Assembly (NCBI GenBank): GCA_046566145.1
Contig: JBKHXF010000007.1
Location: forward strand, 40,586-104,585
Direction: 5' to 3'
DNA: 64,000 nt
Origin: JBKHXF01 sp046566145
Lineage (GTDB): Bacteria; Actinomycetota; Nitriliruptoria; Nitriliruptorales; Nitriliruptoraceae
The first letter of the stretch is position 1; each line of letters opens with the position of its first letter. The notes below the pieces were generated by a model. That model had not been told where the DNA came from. It saw only the letters and a program-made list of their open reading frames with translations, and did not search any database. A program made the translations under genes and the position numbers. Shown here in pieces: positions 9,362-17,650 of the stretch.

Positions 9362-10846
9362 TCACCCGACCGCGGGCCGGTCGTCTCCCGGCGCGAGGTC
9401 CGGGTCGAGCCACCACGGGCTCGAGTAGGCGATGCCGGCGCCGAACGCCCGGTAGGTGGAGTCGGCGCGGCCGTCCGCTGGCTCGTCCGGGAGCGACACC
9501 CGCAGCACCAGCCAGCGGCCGTCCGCCACGTCCGCGTCGACCGACAGCGTGAGCACGCCGGCGTCGGGGACGGCGACCTCCACGGCCTCGACCACAGCCG
9601 GGAGCGGTGACCCGGTCCGCAGCACCTGCAGCCCGACGACCCGGCCCGGCTCGCACGGGCCGCCGGCGAGGTCGACGCGCAGCTCGACCCGGCCCGTGCG
9701 GTGCCCGAGCGTGCGACCCATGCGGACCCCGTTCGCGGTGGCGTCGAGGCGCAGGCCCTGCCGGCTCGTGGCGTAGACCCGTCGGTCGAGCAGCGCCGCG
9801 CGCACCCCGGCACGGGACAGCTCGGTCACCCACATGCCGGCGCGGCCCTTGCCCTCGGGGAAGCCCCAGTCGGTGCCGTGCTCGTCGGTGACGCCGATCA
9901 GCCCGGTGCGCCAGCCGGCGTCGAGGCAGGCGACCAGCGGGGAGGTCCGGCCCTCGTCCACCCGCTCGAAGAGGTAGTCCTCGCGCCGGTTGAACAGCTC
10001 GAGGGTGACGACCCGTTCGAGCAGCGCCGGGTCGTGGGTGAACTCCGAGAAGCGCAGCTGCTCCCGGCCGGGGTGGTTGAACCCCGCCAGGCCGTCCGCC
10101 CCACCACCGAGGCCCGGGGTGCTCGGGTCCTGCTTCAGCCACTCGTACCAGCCGCGCATGCCCGCGCCGGCCGCCGGCGTGGCGCGGACGAGGTCGGCGA
10201 GCTGGGAGAGGACCGCCGGGCCCCCGCTGTCGGCCGCGAAGGCGGCGATGTCCTCCGGGCTGCCGAGGCCCCCGGTGTGCAGCGGGTCGGCCCAGTCGCT
10301 CGAGAACCACACGTTCATGTGCCCGAGCGTCGGCGACGACCACTCGAAGCCGCGGATCGCGGTGAACTCGCCCGGCGCGTCGGCGTCGTCGGCGAGGGCG
10401 GCGGTGCGCTGCCACGAGCCCTCGTGGATGCCGGCCAGCGACTGGCAGTCCCCGCCCGACGGGTCCACCACGCAGGGGGACTCCGGCAGGAACTGCGACA
10501 CGGTCGCGTGGTCGGTGAGCGCCGCGACGTCGAGCCCGGCGGCCCGCATCGACCCGAACGCCGCGGCCGGGTCGCCCGCCCCGTCGGAGAGCAGCGAGTG
10601 GTTGTGCAGGTCGGCGTGGACGGCGAGCGTCCCGGGCACGAGCCGGGAGGTTCGCGCCACCGCCAGCGCGCCCGGGGGCTCGAGCCCGCCGGCGAGGGTC
10701 CGCAGGGGTGGCGCGAGCAGCAGCGCACCGGCCGCGCCGGAGGAGCGCAGGACCTGCCGGCGGGTCAGCGGACGTCCGCCGACGCGGCCCGTCCCTCCGG
10801 ACGGCTCGGCCTCGGTCCCGTGCGGGTGGGGGTGGTCGTGCGCCAT
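9362..10846 (-). CDS. Tat-exported PHP-domain metallohydrolase (CehA/McbA-like)
   Basis: A 494-residue protein with a twin-arginine signal (LTRRQVLRSSGAAGALLLAPPL near residue 30) followed by a PHP metal-binding domain. HADLHNHSLLSDG supplies the HxH metal motif; later metal-site segments include ALTDHATV, FNHPG and DEHGTDWG. PHP-family enzymes hydrolyse phosphoester bonds using several metal ions, and this subgroup resembles exported phosphoesterases. The start is ATG 10846, preceded by GAGGAGCGAGG. It is divergent from phoX, and both promoters contain the element CGTTCACCCCG, so co-induction by phosphate starvation is likely. Substrate unknown; a phosphodiester or nucleotide is the natural guess. 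Confidence 0.75.
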   Translation of the reverse strand: MAHDHPHPHGTEAEPSGGTGRVGGRPLTRRQVLRSSGAAGALLLAPPLRTLAGGLEPPGALAVARTSRLVPGTLAVHADLHNHSLLSDGAGDPAAAFGSMRAAGLDVAALTDHATVSQFLPESPCVVDPSGGDCQSLAGIHEGSWQRTAALADDADAPGEFTAIRGFEWSSPTLGHMNVWFSSDWADPLHTGGLGSPEDIAAFAADSGGPAVLSQLADLVRATPAAGAGMRGWYEWLKQDPSTPGLGGGADGLAGFNHPGREQLRFSEFTHDPALLERVVTLELFNRREDYLFERVDEGRTSPLVACLDAGWRTGLIGVTDEHGTDWGFPEGKGRAGMWVTELSRAGVRAALLDRRVYATSRQGLRLDATANGVRMGRTLGHRTGRVELRVDLAGGPCEPGRVVGLQVLRTGSPLPAVVEAVEVAVPDAGVLTLSVDADVADGRWLVLRVSLPDEPADGRADSTYRAFGAGIAYSSPWWLDPDLAPGDDRPAVG

Positions 10847-10921
10847 CGCGCCTCGCTCCTCGTGCGGCTCCCCCGGGAGGGTTCGGCACGGGGGCGTCGC
10901 GTCCCTGCCGCCCCGGGGACC

Positions 10922-10944
10922 GCTCGGTGACGGCGGGGTGAACG
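10922..10944 (-). promoter_or_regulatory. PhoP-box-like tandem repeat upstream of the PHP hydrolase
   Basis: On the minus strand the sequence reads GTTCACCCCGC followed directly by CGTCACCGAGC. These are two 11-bp units sharing TCACC at an exact 11-bp step, the organisation of actinobacterial PhoP boxes (GTTCACC-type direct repeat units). It lies 76-98 nt upstream of the PHP gene start at 10846. Confidence 0.5.
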
Positions 10945-11016
10945 TCGATGACGCGCTCACGTTCCGTCCCGCGGACGTGACGGGGCGACCCGCCACCTGA
11001 CCTCCCCGACACCGAG

Positions 11017-11050
11017 CGTTCACCCCGGACGAACCGGACGGTCAGGACGC
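11017..11050 (+). promoter_or_regulatory. PhoP-box-like repeat upstream of phoX
   Basis: The same 11-mer CGTTCACCCCG found upstream of the PHP gene occurs here on the plus strand (11017-11027). A second GGTCA lies exactly 22 bp (two 11-bp units) further on at 11040. It is about 75-105 nt upstream of the phoX start. The middle unit is poorly conserved. Confidence 0.45.
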
Positions 11051-11123
11051 ATCCCTAGCGTCGCCGCCACCTCGACGGACCCGCCGTCGGGACGCACCGC
11101 ACGAGGCCAAGGGGCTCCGCACC

Positions 11124-13055
11124 GTGACCGCCATCGACATCACCCCTCCGCACATCGACCCCGAGGACGCCGACGACCTCCTCGAGTCGAACCCGACCGA
11201 CAACCCGCGCTTCGCCGACGTCCTCTCGTCCCGCATCTCGCGCCGCCGGGTCCTCGCCGGGGGCGCCGCGACGGCCGCCCTGACGTTCCTCGGTGGGGTC
11301 GGGACCGCGGCCGCGAAGCCGGCGAACGGCACGTCCGCCCCGGGCCAGGTCGGCCGGTCCCGTCCGGGCCTGTTGGGCTTCTCCGCCATCACGCCGTCGA
11401 CGGAGGACACCATCCGGGTCCCCGAGGGCTACACCTGGGACGTGTTGATCCCCTGGGGTGACCCGATCCAGCCGGGCGGGCCGGCGTTCCGCGAGGACGC
11501 GTCGAACACCGCCGCCGAGCAGGCGCTGCAGCTCGGCATGGGCCACGACGGGATGCACTTCTTCCCGATCGGGAAGGGCGACGACCGCGGGCTGCTCGTG
11601 GTGAACCACGAGTACACCACCGAGAACCTGCTCCACCCGATCGAGGCGTACTCGGCCGGGTCGTCCCGCCCGACGCCGACGGCGGACGTGGTCGCGAAGT
11701 CCATCGCGGCGCACGGGGTCGCCGTGGTCGAGGTCGCGCGCGACGCGGATGGGGTCTGGCAGGTCGTCGCGTCCCGCCACGCGCGCCGCATCACCGCCGA
11801 CACGCCGATGACGCTCTCGGGCCCGGCGGCCGGCTCGCCGCTGCTCGCGACCGACGAGGACCCGACCGGCACGAGGGTGTTCGGCACGTTCAACAACTGC
11901 TCGCACGGCTACACGCCCTGGGGCACGTACCTGACGTGCGAGGAGAACTTCAACGGCTACTTCCGCTACACGGGCACCGACCCGGCGTTGCGGCGGTACG
12001 GCGTGGGCGGCGACCGCTACGGCTGGGCATCGCAGGTGTCGCGCTTCGACGCCGACCGCGAGCCGAACATGCCCAACAAGTACGGCTGGGTGGTCGAGAT
12101 CGACCCGTTCGACGCGACCTCGACCCCGGTCAAGCGCACGGCGCTCGGCCGCTTCAAGCACGAGGGCGCCGAGTTCACGGTCGGTCGCGGGAAGCGCGCC
12201 GTCGTCTACATGGGCGACGACGAGCGCGGGGACTACTTCTACAAGTTCGTGTCGGCAGGGAACTGGTCGTCGATGCGGGCGCGTGGCATCAGCCCGCTCG
12301 ACGAGGGCGTGCTCTACGTGGCGCGGTTCGACGAGGACGGGACCGGCCGCTGGCTCCCGCTCGTGCACGGCGAGGGACCGCTGACGTCCGCGAACGGCTT
12401 CGCCGACCAGGCCGAGGTGCTGATCCGAGCCCGACTCGCCGCCGACGCGCTGGGCGCGACCCGGATGGACCGCCCGGAGTGGGCCGCCGTCCACCCGAAG
12501 GACGGCTCGGTCTTCTTCACCCTCACCAACAACACCCGCCGTGGCACCCGACCGGACCAGCCGGTCGACGCGGCGAACCCGCGGGCCCGCAACGCCTGGG
12601 GACACATCATCCGCATCGACGAGGCCGGGGCCGACAACGCGAGCGCCGCGCCGTTCGCCTGGGACATCTTCTTGCTGGCGGGTCCGACCGCGGAGGGCGG
12701 CACCGTCCCGGAGGACCAGGCGTTCGGCTCGCCGGACGGGCTGTGGTTCGACGGCGACGGCCGGCTCTGGATCCAGACCGACGGCACCCAGCCCGGCGGC
12801 GCCAACGACCAGATGCTCGCGGCCGACCCGGCCACGGCGGAGGTCCGGCGCTTCCTGACGGGCGTCCGGGGCTGCGAGGTCACGGGGGTCGTCTCGACCC
12901 CGGACCAGCGAACGTTCTTCGTGAACATCCAGCACCCCGGCGACGCCGGGACGCCGGAGCAGCCGACCAGCGAGTCGACGTTCCCGTTCGGGGGTCGTCC
13001 CCGGCCGTGCACGGTGGTCATCACCCGGCGGGACGGCGGCGTCGTCGGGACCTGA
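11124..13055 (+). CDS. phoX: PhoX family alkaline phosphatase (DUF839), Tat-exported
   Basis: A 643-residue PhoX-type secreted alkaline phosphatase that releases phosphate from organic phosphoesters outside the cell using Ca/Fe cofactors. The Tat signal SRRRVLAGGAATAALTF is near residues 39-55. Family segments include NHEYTTENLL, CSHGYTPWGTYLTCEENF, FKHEGAEF and the beta-propeller strand SPDGLWFDGDGRLWIQTDG near the C-terminus. The start is GTG 11124 with AAGGGG about 11 bases upstream. It is divergent from the exported PHP hydrolase, with PhoP-like repeats between them. A strong hairpin follows at 13063-13096. Confidence 0.9.
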   Translation: MTAIDITPPHIDPEDADDLLESNPTDNPRFADVLSSRISRRRVLAGGAATAALTFLGGVGTAAAKPANGTSAPGQVGRSRPGLLGFSAITPSTEDTIRVPEGYTWDVLIPWGDPIQPGGPAFREDASNTAAEQALQLGMGHDGMHFFPIGKGDDRGLLVVNHEYTTENLLHPIEAYSAGSSRPTPTADVVAKSIAAHGVAVVEVARDADGVWQVVASRHARRITADTPMTLSGPAAGSPLLATDEDPTGTRVFGTFNNCSHGYTPWGTYLTCEENFNGYFRYTGTDPALRRYGVGGDRYGWASQVSRFDADREPNMPNKYGWVVEIDPFDATSTPVKRTALGRFKHEGAEFTVGRGKRAVVYMGDDERGDYFYKFVSAGNWSSMRARGISPLDEGVLYVARFDEDGTGRWLPLVHGEGPLTSANGFADQAEVLIRARLAADALGATRMDRPEWAAVHPKDGSVFFTLTNNTRRGTRPDQPVDAANPRARNAWGHIIRIDEAGADNASAAPFAWDIFLLAGPTAEGGTVPEDQAFGSPDGLWFDGDGRLWIQTDGTQPGGANDQMLAADPATAEVRRFLTGVRGCEVTGVVSTPDQRTFFVNIQHPGDAGTPEQPTSESTFPFGGRPRPCTVVITRRDGGVVGT

Positions 13056-13062
13056 GCCCGGC

Positions 13063-13096
13063 CACGGTGGGTGTCGAGGGGGCGGCACCCACCGTG
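13063..13096 (+). terminator. Hairpin terminator after phoX
   Basis: Perfect 11-bp inverted repeat CACGGTGGGTG (13063-13073) and CACCCACCGTG (13086-13096) with a 12-nt loop, starting eight bases after the phoX stop. No T-run follows, as is usual in high-GC actinobacteria. Confidence 0.7.
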
Positions 13097-13183
13097 CGCC
13101 CACAAGCGGGTCCGGTCCGGCCGGGGGCGCGTCCGGCCGGGCAGCACGTGACGACGATCCTGCTCCCCTGACCGTCGCCGGGC

Positions 13184-13879
13184 TCAGCCGGGCAACGGGG
13201 TCCCGGCGACGACGCGGTCGAGCTCGTCGAGGTGCTCCACCAGGGCCTCGGGCTGCCACAGCACGAGGTCGCCACCCGCCATGCAGCTCCCGGTGCGGGC
13301 CCCGTCGGCGCCGACGATCACGAGGGTGTCCTCGCGTACCGTGACCCAGGTGACGACCTTCTCGACCAGCACCCCGTCGAGGTGCACCTCGAACCCGGTC
13401 CGCACGCCGGGGACGCCACCGAGGGTCACGGTGGCCGGTCTCGTCCGCACGACGGCGTGGTCGTCCCCGCAGCCGGCGCGGCGGTCATCCTCGACCCACG
13501 CGAGGTGCTCGGCGGCCCACGACCGAAGGGCGGCGTCGAGGGACGGCCGGTCCGCCGCGGCGAGCTCCGCGGGCGCCTCGAACGTCGCCAGCTCGAGGAT
13601 CCCGAGGTCGGCCCCGTCCCGGGTCACGCACAGCATCAGGGCGTCACCTGGGCAGGGCGCCACCGACGCGCCGCCCGCGAGCGCGACCGGCTCGGCGTCG
13701 ACCCAGTCGCTCACGATCGGCGCGTGGACCGGTGCGTCGGGACCGGCCACGGGACGGTCGTCGGGTGCCGGGGACGCGGCCGGCGGTGAGGCGGGCGCCA
13801 CGACCGGGGCGGGCGCGCCCGTGGGTGCCCCGCATCCACCGAGGACGAGCGCCACGGCGGCGACGACCGACCGTCGCAT
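13184..13879 (-). CDS. Putative lipoprotein of unknown function
   Basis: A 231-residue protein starting MRRSVVAAVALVLGGCGAP, a lipoprotein signal with lipobox LGGC. After lipidation comes a Pro/Ala-rich tether of about 50 residues, then a globular domain containing PCPGDALMLCVTRDGADLGILELATF, four further cysteines and VRTGFEVHLDGVLVEKVVTWVTVREDTLVIVGADG. No family recognised; the tail reads like a small extracytoplasmic beta-sandwich. ATG 13879 was chosen over the longer open frame (to 13969) because it puts the signal peptide at the N-terminus. It lies downstream of, and same-strand with, the acyl-CoA dehydrogenase at 14112, but a hairpin separates them. Confidence 0.7.
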   Translation of the reverse strand: MRRSVVAAVALVLGGCGAPTGAPAPVVAPASPPAASPAPDDRPVAGPDAPVHAPIVSDWVDAEPVALAGGASVAPCPGDALMLCVTRDGADLGILELATFEAPAELAAADRPSLDAALRSWAAEHLAWVEDDRRAGCGDDHAVVRTRPATVTLGGVPGVRTGFEVHLDGVLVEKVVTWVTVREDTLVIVGADGARTGSCMAGGDLVLWQPEALVEHLDELDRVVAGTPLPG

Positions 13880-14066
13880 CGCGGCACGTCCGTGGGAGGG
13901 ACGGCCACGGGTGACACGCGCGTCGCGACGCTGGATGGCGGTCGAGGGCACGTGGTGCGGACGGGCCACGAGGGTCTCCGGCTCGGGTGCGGCCGGGGAG
14001 GCCGCACGGGGGTGATCCCTCCGACGCCGCCGCGTCGCCCGAGGTTGCCACGGCCTCGGACGCGCG

Positions 14067-14092
14067 CGACCCGCGCCCTCGAGCGCGGGTCG
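14067..14092 (-). terminator. Hairpin terminator after the acyl-CoA dehydrogenase
   Basis: Perfect 10-bp inverted repeat CGACCCGCGC/GCGCGGGTCG with loop CCTCGA, 20 bp past the stop of the minus-strand dehydrogenase gene. Confidence 0.65.
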
Positions 14093-14111
14093 ACGTGCGG
14101 TGCGGTCGTGT

Positions 14112-15743
14112 TCAGGCGGCGAGCGCGTCCGCGAGGATCGTGCGGGCGATCACCCGGAGCGCCAGGACCTCGTCGGCGCCCTCGAAGATGCTCAGCACCC
14201 GGGCGTCCACGAACAGGCGGCTGACCGTGTACTCCTCGGCGTAGCCGTAGCCGCCGTGCAGCTGCAACGCCTCGCGGGTGACCCACTCGGCGGTGCGGCA
14301 CGAGAGCTGCTTGACCTCGGAGGCCTCGAGCTGGCCGCAGCCGGCCGCGATGAGGCGGGCGACCTCGTGGCTGAAGGTCCGGTTCGCAGCGATGATCGCG
14401 GCCATCTTCGCGACCTTGACCTTGCTCAGCTCGTAGTCGGCGAGCTTCGCCCCGAAGATCTGGCGCTGCGACGTGTAGGTCGCGGCCTCCTCCATGGCGG
14501 ACTGCATCACGCCCTGGGCGCGGGCGGCGGTCTGCAGGCGGGCGTTCGCGAAGGCCTGCATCTGCAGGTAGAAGCCCTTGCCGAGCCCTTCGTCCATCCC
14601 GATCAGGTCGGTGTGGGGCACCCGCCAGTCCTCGATGGAGACCTCGAAGGAGTGCATCCCGCGGTAGCCGAGGGTCGGGATGGCCTTGGCGTCCATCCTC
14701 CCGCCGCTGTCCTGGGTGTGGGTCCAGGCGTGACCGGGGAACGACGGCTTCTCGACGACGAACAGGCTCAGGCCCTTGTGGCCCTGCGAGCGGTCGGGGT
14801 CGGTGCGGGCGAGGATGAGCAGGTAGTTCGCCTTGCCGGCGAACGTGCACCAGGTCTTGACGCCGTTGAGCACCCACTCGTCGCCGTCGCGCACGGCGGT
14901 GGTCTTCACGCCCGCGACGTCGGAGCCGTAGTCCGGCTCGGTGACCATGACGCCGCACATCTTCTCGCCGGACGCGATGCCGGGCAGCCAGCGGGCCTTC
15001 TGCTCCTCGGTGCCGCCCTTCTCGATGGCCGTGCCGATGATCTCGGGACGGGTGATGAGCGAGCCGGCGACGCCGAGGGAGCCGCGCGAGAGCTCCTCGG
15101 TGACGAGCACCATGTTCAGCAGGTCGTCGGGGCCGCCGGAGGCGAACCCGCCGTGGGCCTCGTCGATGGAGAGCGCGAAGCAGCCCATCTCGGCGAGCCC
15201 CGTGATGATGTCGTCCGGGATGTCCTCGTCGTTGCGGTGGACGTGCTCCGCGACCGGCATGACCTTCTGCTCGGCGAAGGAGCGGAACGTCTGGCGGACC
15301 ATCTCGAGGTCCTCGGGCAGGTGCATCGGCAGGTGCGGGTCGGCGATGACCTGGTCACCCAGCGCGGAGAGGAACGCGGTGTCCCGCCCGGCGGCGACGG
15401 CGTCGGTGACCTCGTCGGACCACAGGCCCTCGTGCGGGTCGATGCCGAGCTGCGCCCAACGGCCGGCGGCGCGGGCGCCGAGGTCGGCGTGCACGTCGGC
15501 GGCCCACGCGAGCGCGAGCTTGCCCTCGAGCTCGCCGTGCTCGCCGTATGCGTTGAGGCTCTCGGCGGCGCGGACGGAGGAGGCGATGGATGCCAGGTCG
15601 TAGAGGACGCTCTGGCGCTCGTCCATCTTCTCGACCGACACGCGGCCGTCCTTCTCGCACTCCCGTGCGAGGTGCGCAGCGGCGGTGTCGATGGCGGACC
15701 GCAGGGCGGTCACGATGGTCCGGGCCTGATCGAGGTGGCTCAC
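14112..15743 (-). CDS. mcd: Acyl-CoA dehydrogenase, probable (2S)-methylsuccinyl-CoA dehydrogenase
   Basis: FAD acyl-CoA dehydrogenase of 543 residues, about 150 longer than ordinary members because of an N-terminal helical extension (residues 1-140, including SLNAYGEHGELEGKLALAW). That extension, with the segments MPVAEHVHRNDEDIPDDII, RGSLGVAGSLITRPEI, VTEPDYGSDVAGVK, GVKTWCTFAGKA and LSIFEGADEV, matches what I recall of methylsuccinyl-CoA dehydrogenase (Mcd) of the ethylmalonyl-CoA pathway. Mcd oxidises (2S)-methylsuccinyl-CoA to mesaconyl-CoA during acetyl-CoA assimilation. The start is GTG 15743 (VSHLDQARTIV) with GAGGA upstream. The pathway partners ccr and ecm are not in the window. The acyl-CoA dehydrogenase family is certain; the specific substrate is inferred. 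Confidence 0.8.
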   Translation of the reverse strand: MSHLDQARTIVTALRSAIDTAAAHLARECEKDGRVSVEKMDERQSVLYDLASIASSVRAAESLNAYGEHGELEGKLALAWAADVHADLGARAAGRWAQLGIDPHEGLWSDEVTDAVAAGRDTAFLSALGDQVIADPHLPMHLPEDLEMVRQTFRSFAEQKVMPVAEHVHRNDEDIPDDIITGLAEMGCFALSIDEAHGGFASGGPDDLLNMVLVTEELSRGSLGVAGSLITRPEIIGTAIEKGGTEEQKARWLPGIASGEKMCGVMVTEPDYGSDVAGVKTTAVRDGDEWVLNGVKTWCTFAGKANYLLILARTDPDRSQGHKGLSLFVVEKPSFPGHAWTHTQDSGGRMDAKAIPTLGYRGMHSFEVSIEDWRVPHTDLIGMDEGLGKGFYLQMQAFANARLQTAARAQGVMQSAMEEAATYTSQRQIFGAKLADYELSKVKVAKMAAIIAANRTFSHEVARLIAAGCGQLEASEVKQLSCRTAEWVTREALQLHGGYGYAEEYTVSRLFVDARVLSIFEGADEVLALRVIARTILADALAA

Positions 15744-15926
15744 GTGGCGTCGTCCTCGTGGGTCGTGACGGGCGGGTGCGGGCTCCGCGGCGCACAGTGT
15801 GGCCGAACGCCTCCACCGTGCGCCAACCGGACGCCCCACCCCCGGTACGTCGTGACGTTGCGGAAGCTCGCCCCGAACGGCCAGAACGCACCTCGCCCGG
15901 TGCGTCGTGGTCGGCGCGCGCCATCG

Positions 15927-15951
15927 GCCGGGCACGCGTGGCGTGCCCGGC
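15927..15951 (-). terminator. Hairpin terminator after the HNH gene
   Basis: Perfect 11-bp inverted repeat GCCGGGCACGC-GTG-GCGTGCCCGGC located 72 bp past the stop of the minus-strand DUF222/HNH gene, in the 279-bp gap before the dehydrogenase. Confidence 0.65.
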
Positions 15952-16022
15952 GAGCGGGGCGAGGGTGGCGGTGCGGGGTCCGTGGGAGTCGGCGCGTCGG
16001 CGGAGCGTTCGCCGCCGGCGGT

Positions 16023-17345
16023 TCAGCCGGCGGGGCCGCCGTCGCGGGGGTGGCGTGTGGGTCCGCGGGGTGGCCGCCGGCGCCGGCGGAGCCGGGTGGC
16101 CTTGGGCACGGAGGTCGCGGTCAGCGCGCCGGTGGGTGAGGTGATCGTGACGGTCCGGGTTGCCGGGTCCATGGTGATGTGCCAGCCGTGGTCGTGGTGG
16201 GCGCGGTGGTGACGTCGGCAGAGCGCGACGAGGTTGCCGTCGGTGTGGCTGCCGCCGCGGGAGCGGTGCGTGAGGTGGTGCAGGTCGGTCCAGGAGATGG
16301 GTCGGTCGCAGCCGGGCCAGCGGCAGCCGCCGTCGACCGCACCGATCGCCACGCGGGCCTGCTGCGGGATGGCGTCGGTCTGTGCGGAGACGGCGAGGGG
16401 CCGCATCCCGTCGCGCAGCACCACCCGCAGCCGTGCATCCATGCTGAGCCGTTCGATGGTGCGGCGGGTCAGCCAGCCGCCGGCGCCCGGCAGCCGGCCC
16501 TCTAACCGACCGATGAGGGTCTGGTCGGGGTCAGCCAGGTCGGTCAGGTCGACGTGCACGACCAGCGACGGACGCGCTGTGCCGCCGGTGCCGCCGGCGA
16601 GAGCGGTCAGACAGAGGTCGACCAATGCGCCAGCGCGCTGGCGGGCCCGGGTGACCGCACCGGTCCGGCCGCGGTTCTGCGGCGCGTCCGCGTTGGCGTC
16701 GAGGGCGGCGACGACGGTGGCGGTGTCGACGGCGGTGAGCTCACCGAACAGCCGCGCGTTGCCGTGCAGCAGGTCGGGCTGGATCGCTAGCCACGACCCG
16801 GCCGTCTCCTGCCGTTCCGCGGTCCGTTCCAGCGACGCGGACGTGCGGAGCTGTGCGACGAGGTCGACGAGCATCCGGTCGACCTGGTCCGCGTCCGCCG
16901 CAGCCAACGTCTCGACCTCGCCGCGCAGCGCATCGTCCAGGGCGACCAGCTGGGCCGCGTTGCAGCGCGACGTCTCCGAGACCAACAGCCGGACCTGGGA
17001 CCAGCGCAGGATCCGCTGGCGCCACAACCACATCACCGCCGGCACGGCGGTCACGAGCCGGGCGGCACGCACGTACGTCCGGCCCTCGGTCGAGGTCACC
17101 CCGAGGGCGGCGAGGACGGTCTCGAGCGGGGCCCGCTCGATCGCTTCGGCGGCGCAGGTCGCGATCGCCTCGCCGGTCGCCGCGACGACGTTCATCAGCG
17201 CCACCTCGGCCGCGTCGACCTGACCGAACAGGGTGTGGAGGGTGTCGGCGCACGCGGTCAGCGTCGGCGCGTCGGGGCCGCCGAGCTGTGTGGGGAGCGT
17301 CGCGTTCGAGTGCATGAGGAGGACCGTAGGTCGACGGTGCGACAT
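16023..17345 (-). CDS. DUF222 / HNH endonuclease domain protein (13E12 type), SOS-regulated
   Basis: A 440-residue member of the actinobacterial DUF222-HNH (13E12 repeat) family. An alpha-helical DUF222 region fills residues 20-340. A C-terminal HNH zinc-finger nuclease motif reads CRWPGCDRPISW, TDLHHLTHRSRGG, DGNLVALCRRHHRAHH. The biological role of this family is unsettled; several mycobacterial members are in the LexA regulon. A perfect SOS palindrome (17346-17365) abuts the ATG at 17345 and contains a TATGTT -10-like hexamer five bases before the start, so the mRNA may be leaderless. ATG 17315 is an alternative start, also without a ribosome binding site. The C-terminal tail is Arg/Pro-rich. 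Confidence 0.85.
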   Translation of the reverse strand: MSHRRPTVLLMHSNATLPTQLGGPDAPTLTACADTLHTLFGQVDAAEVALMNVVAATGEAIATCAAEAIERAPLETVLAALGVTSTEGRTYVRAARLVTAVPAVMWLWRQRILRWSQVRLLVSETSRCNAAQLVALDDALRGEVETLAAADADQVDRMLVDLVAQLRTSASLERTAERQETAGSWLAIQPDLLHGNARLFGELTAVDTATVVAALDANADAPQNRGRTGAVTRARQRAGALVDLCLTALAGGTGGTARPSLVVHVDLTDLADPDQTLIGRLEGRLPGAGGWLTRRTIERLSMDARLRVVLRDGMRPLAVSAQTDAIPQQARVAIGAVDGGCRWPGCDRPISWTDLHHLTHRSRGGSHTDGNLVALCRRHHRAHHDHGWHITMDPATRTVTITSPTGALTATSVPKATRLRRRRRPPRGPTRHPRDGGPAG

Positions 17346-17365
17346 GGTCGAACATATGTTCGACC
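17346..17365. promoter_or_regulatory. LexA (SOS) box
   Basis: The sequence GGTCGAACATATGTTCGACC is a perfect 20-bp palindrome. Its core CGAACATATGTTCG (17349-17362) is the Gram-positive/mycobacterial LexA consensus CGAAC-N4-GTTCG. It abuts the start codon of the minus-strand DUF222/HNH gene. Confidence 0.85.
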
Positions 17366-17402
17366 GTGCTGTGGACAGGTGCGGACACCGCGCCGGAGCC
17401 AC

Positions 17403-17627
17403 GCGCCGGCGGTGTGCCCGACCCCACCGGGGCACCCGCCAGAGCGACGACACCAGCCCGCGCCGGCGGTGCGCACACCACCACCCGCACCGCCCGCCAG
17501 CACCGACGAACCACCGCGCCGGCGGTGCGCACACCACAACCCGCACGACCCAGCAGGCGACGACACCGACCGCGCCGGTGGTGCGCACGCCACCACCCGC
17601 ACGACCCGCCAGGACGACCGCGCCCGC
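17403..17627. repeat. 56-bp tandem repeat, four units
   Basis: Units begin with GCGCCGGCGGTG (last one GCGCCGGTGGTG) at 17403, 17460, 17516 and 17572, a period of 57/56/56 bp. Later in each unit GCGCACACCACCACCCGCAC and CCCGCCAG recur with substitutions. The period is not a multiple of three and the array fills the gap between the DUF222 gene and the ROK kinase, so it is a non-coding minisatellite rather than a repeat protein. Units are directly contiguous with no spacers, unlike a CRISPR array. Confidence 0.75.
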
Positions 17628-17650
17628 CCCCGGCGATCAGGGGCCAGCCG

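Noticed and set aside
17403..17627. CRISPR array
   Set aside because: Units are contiguous 56-bp tandem copies with no unique spacers, and no cas genes are nearby.
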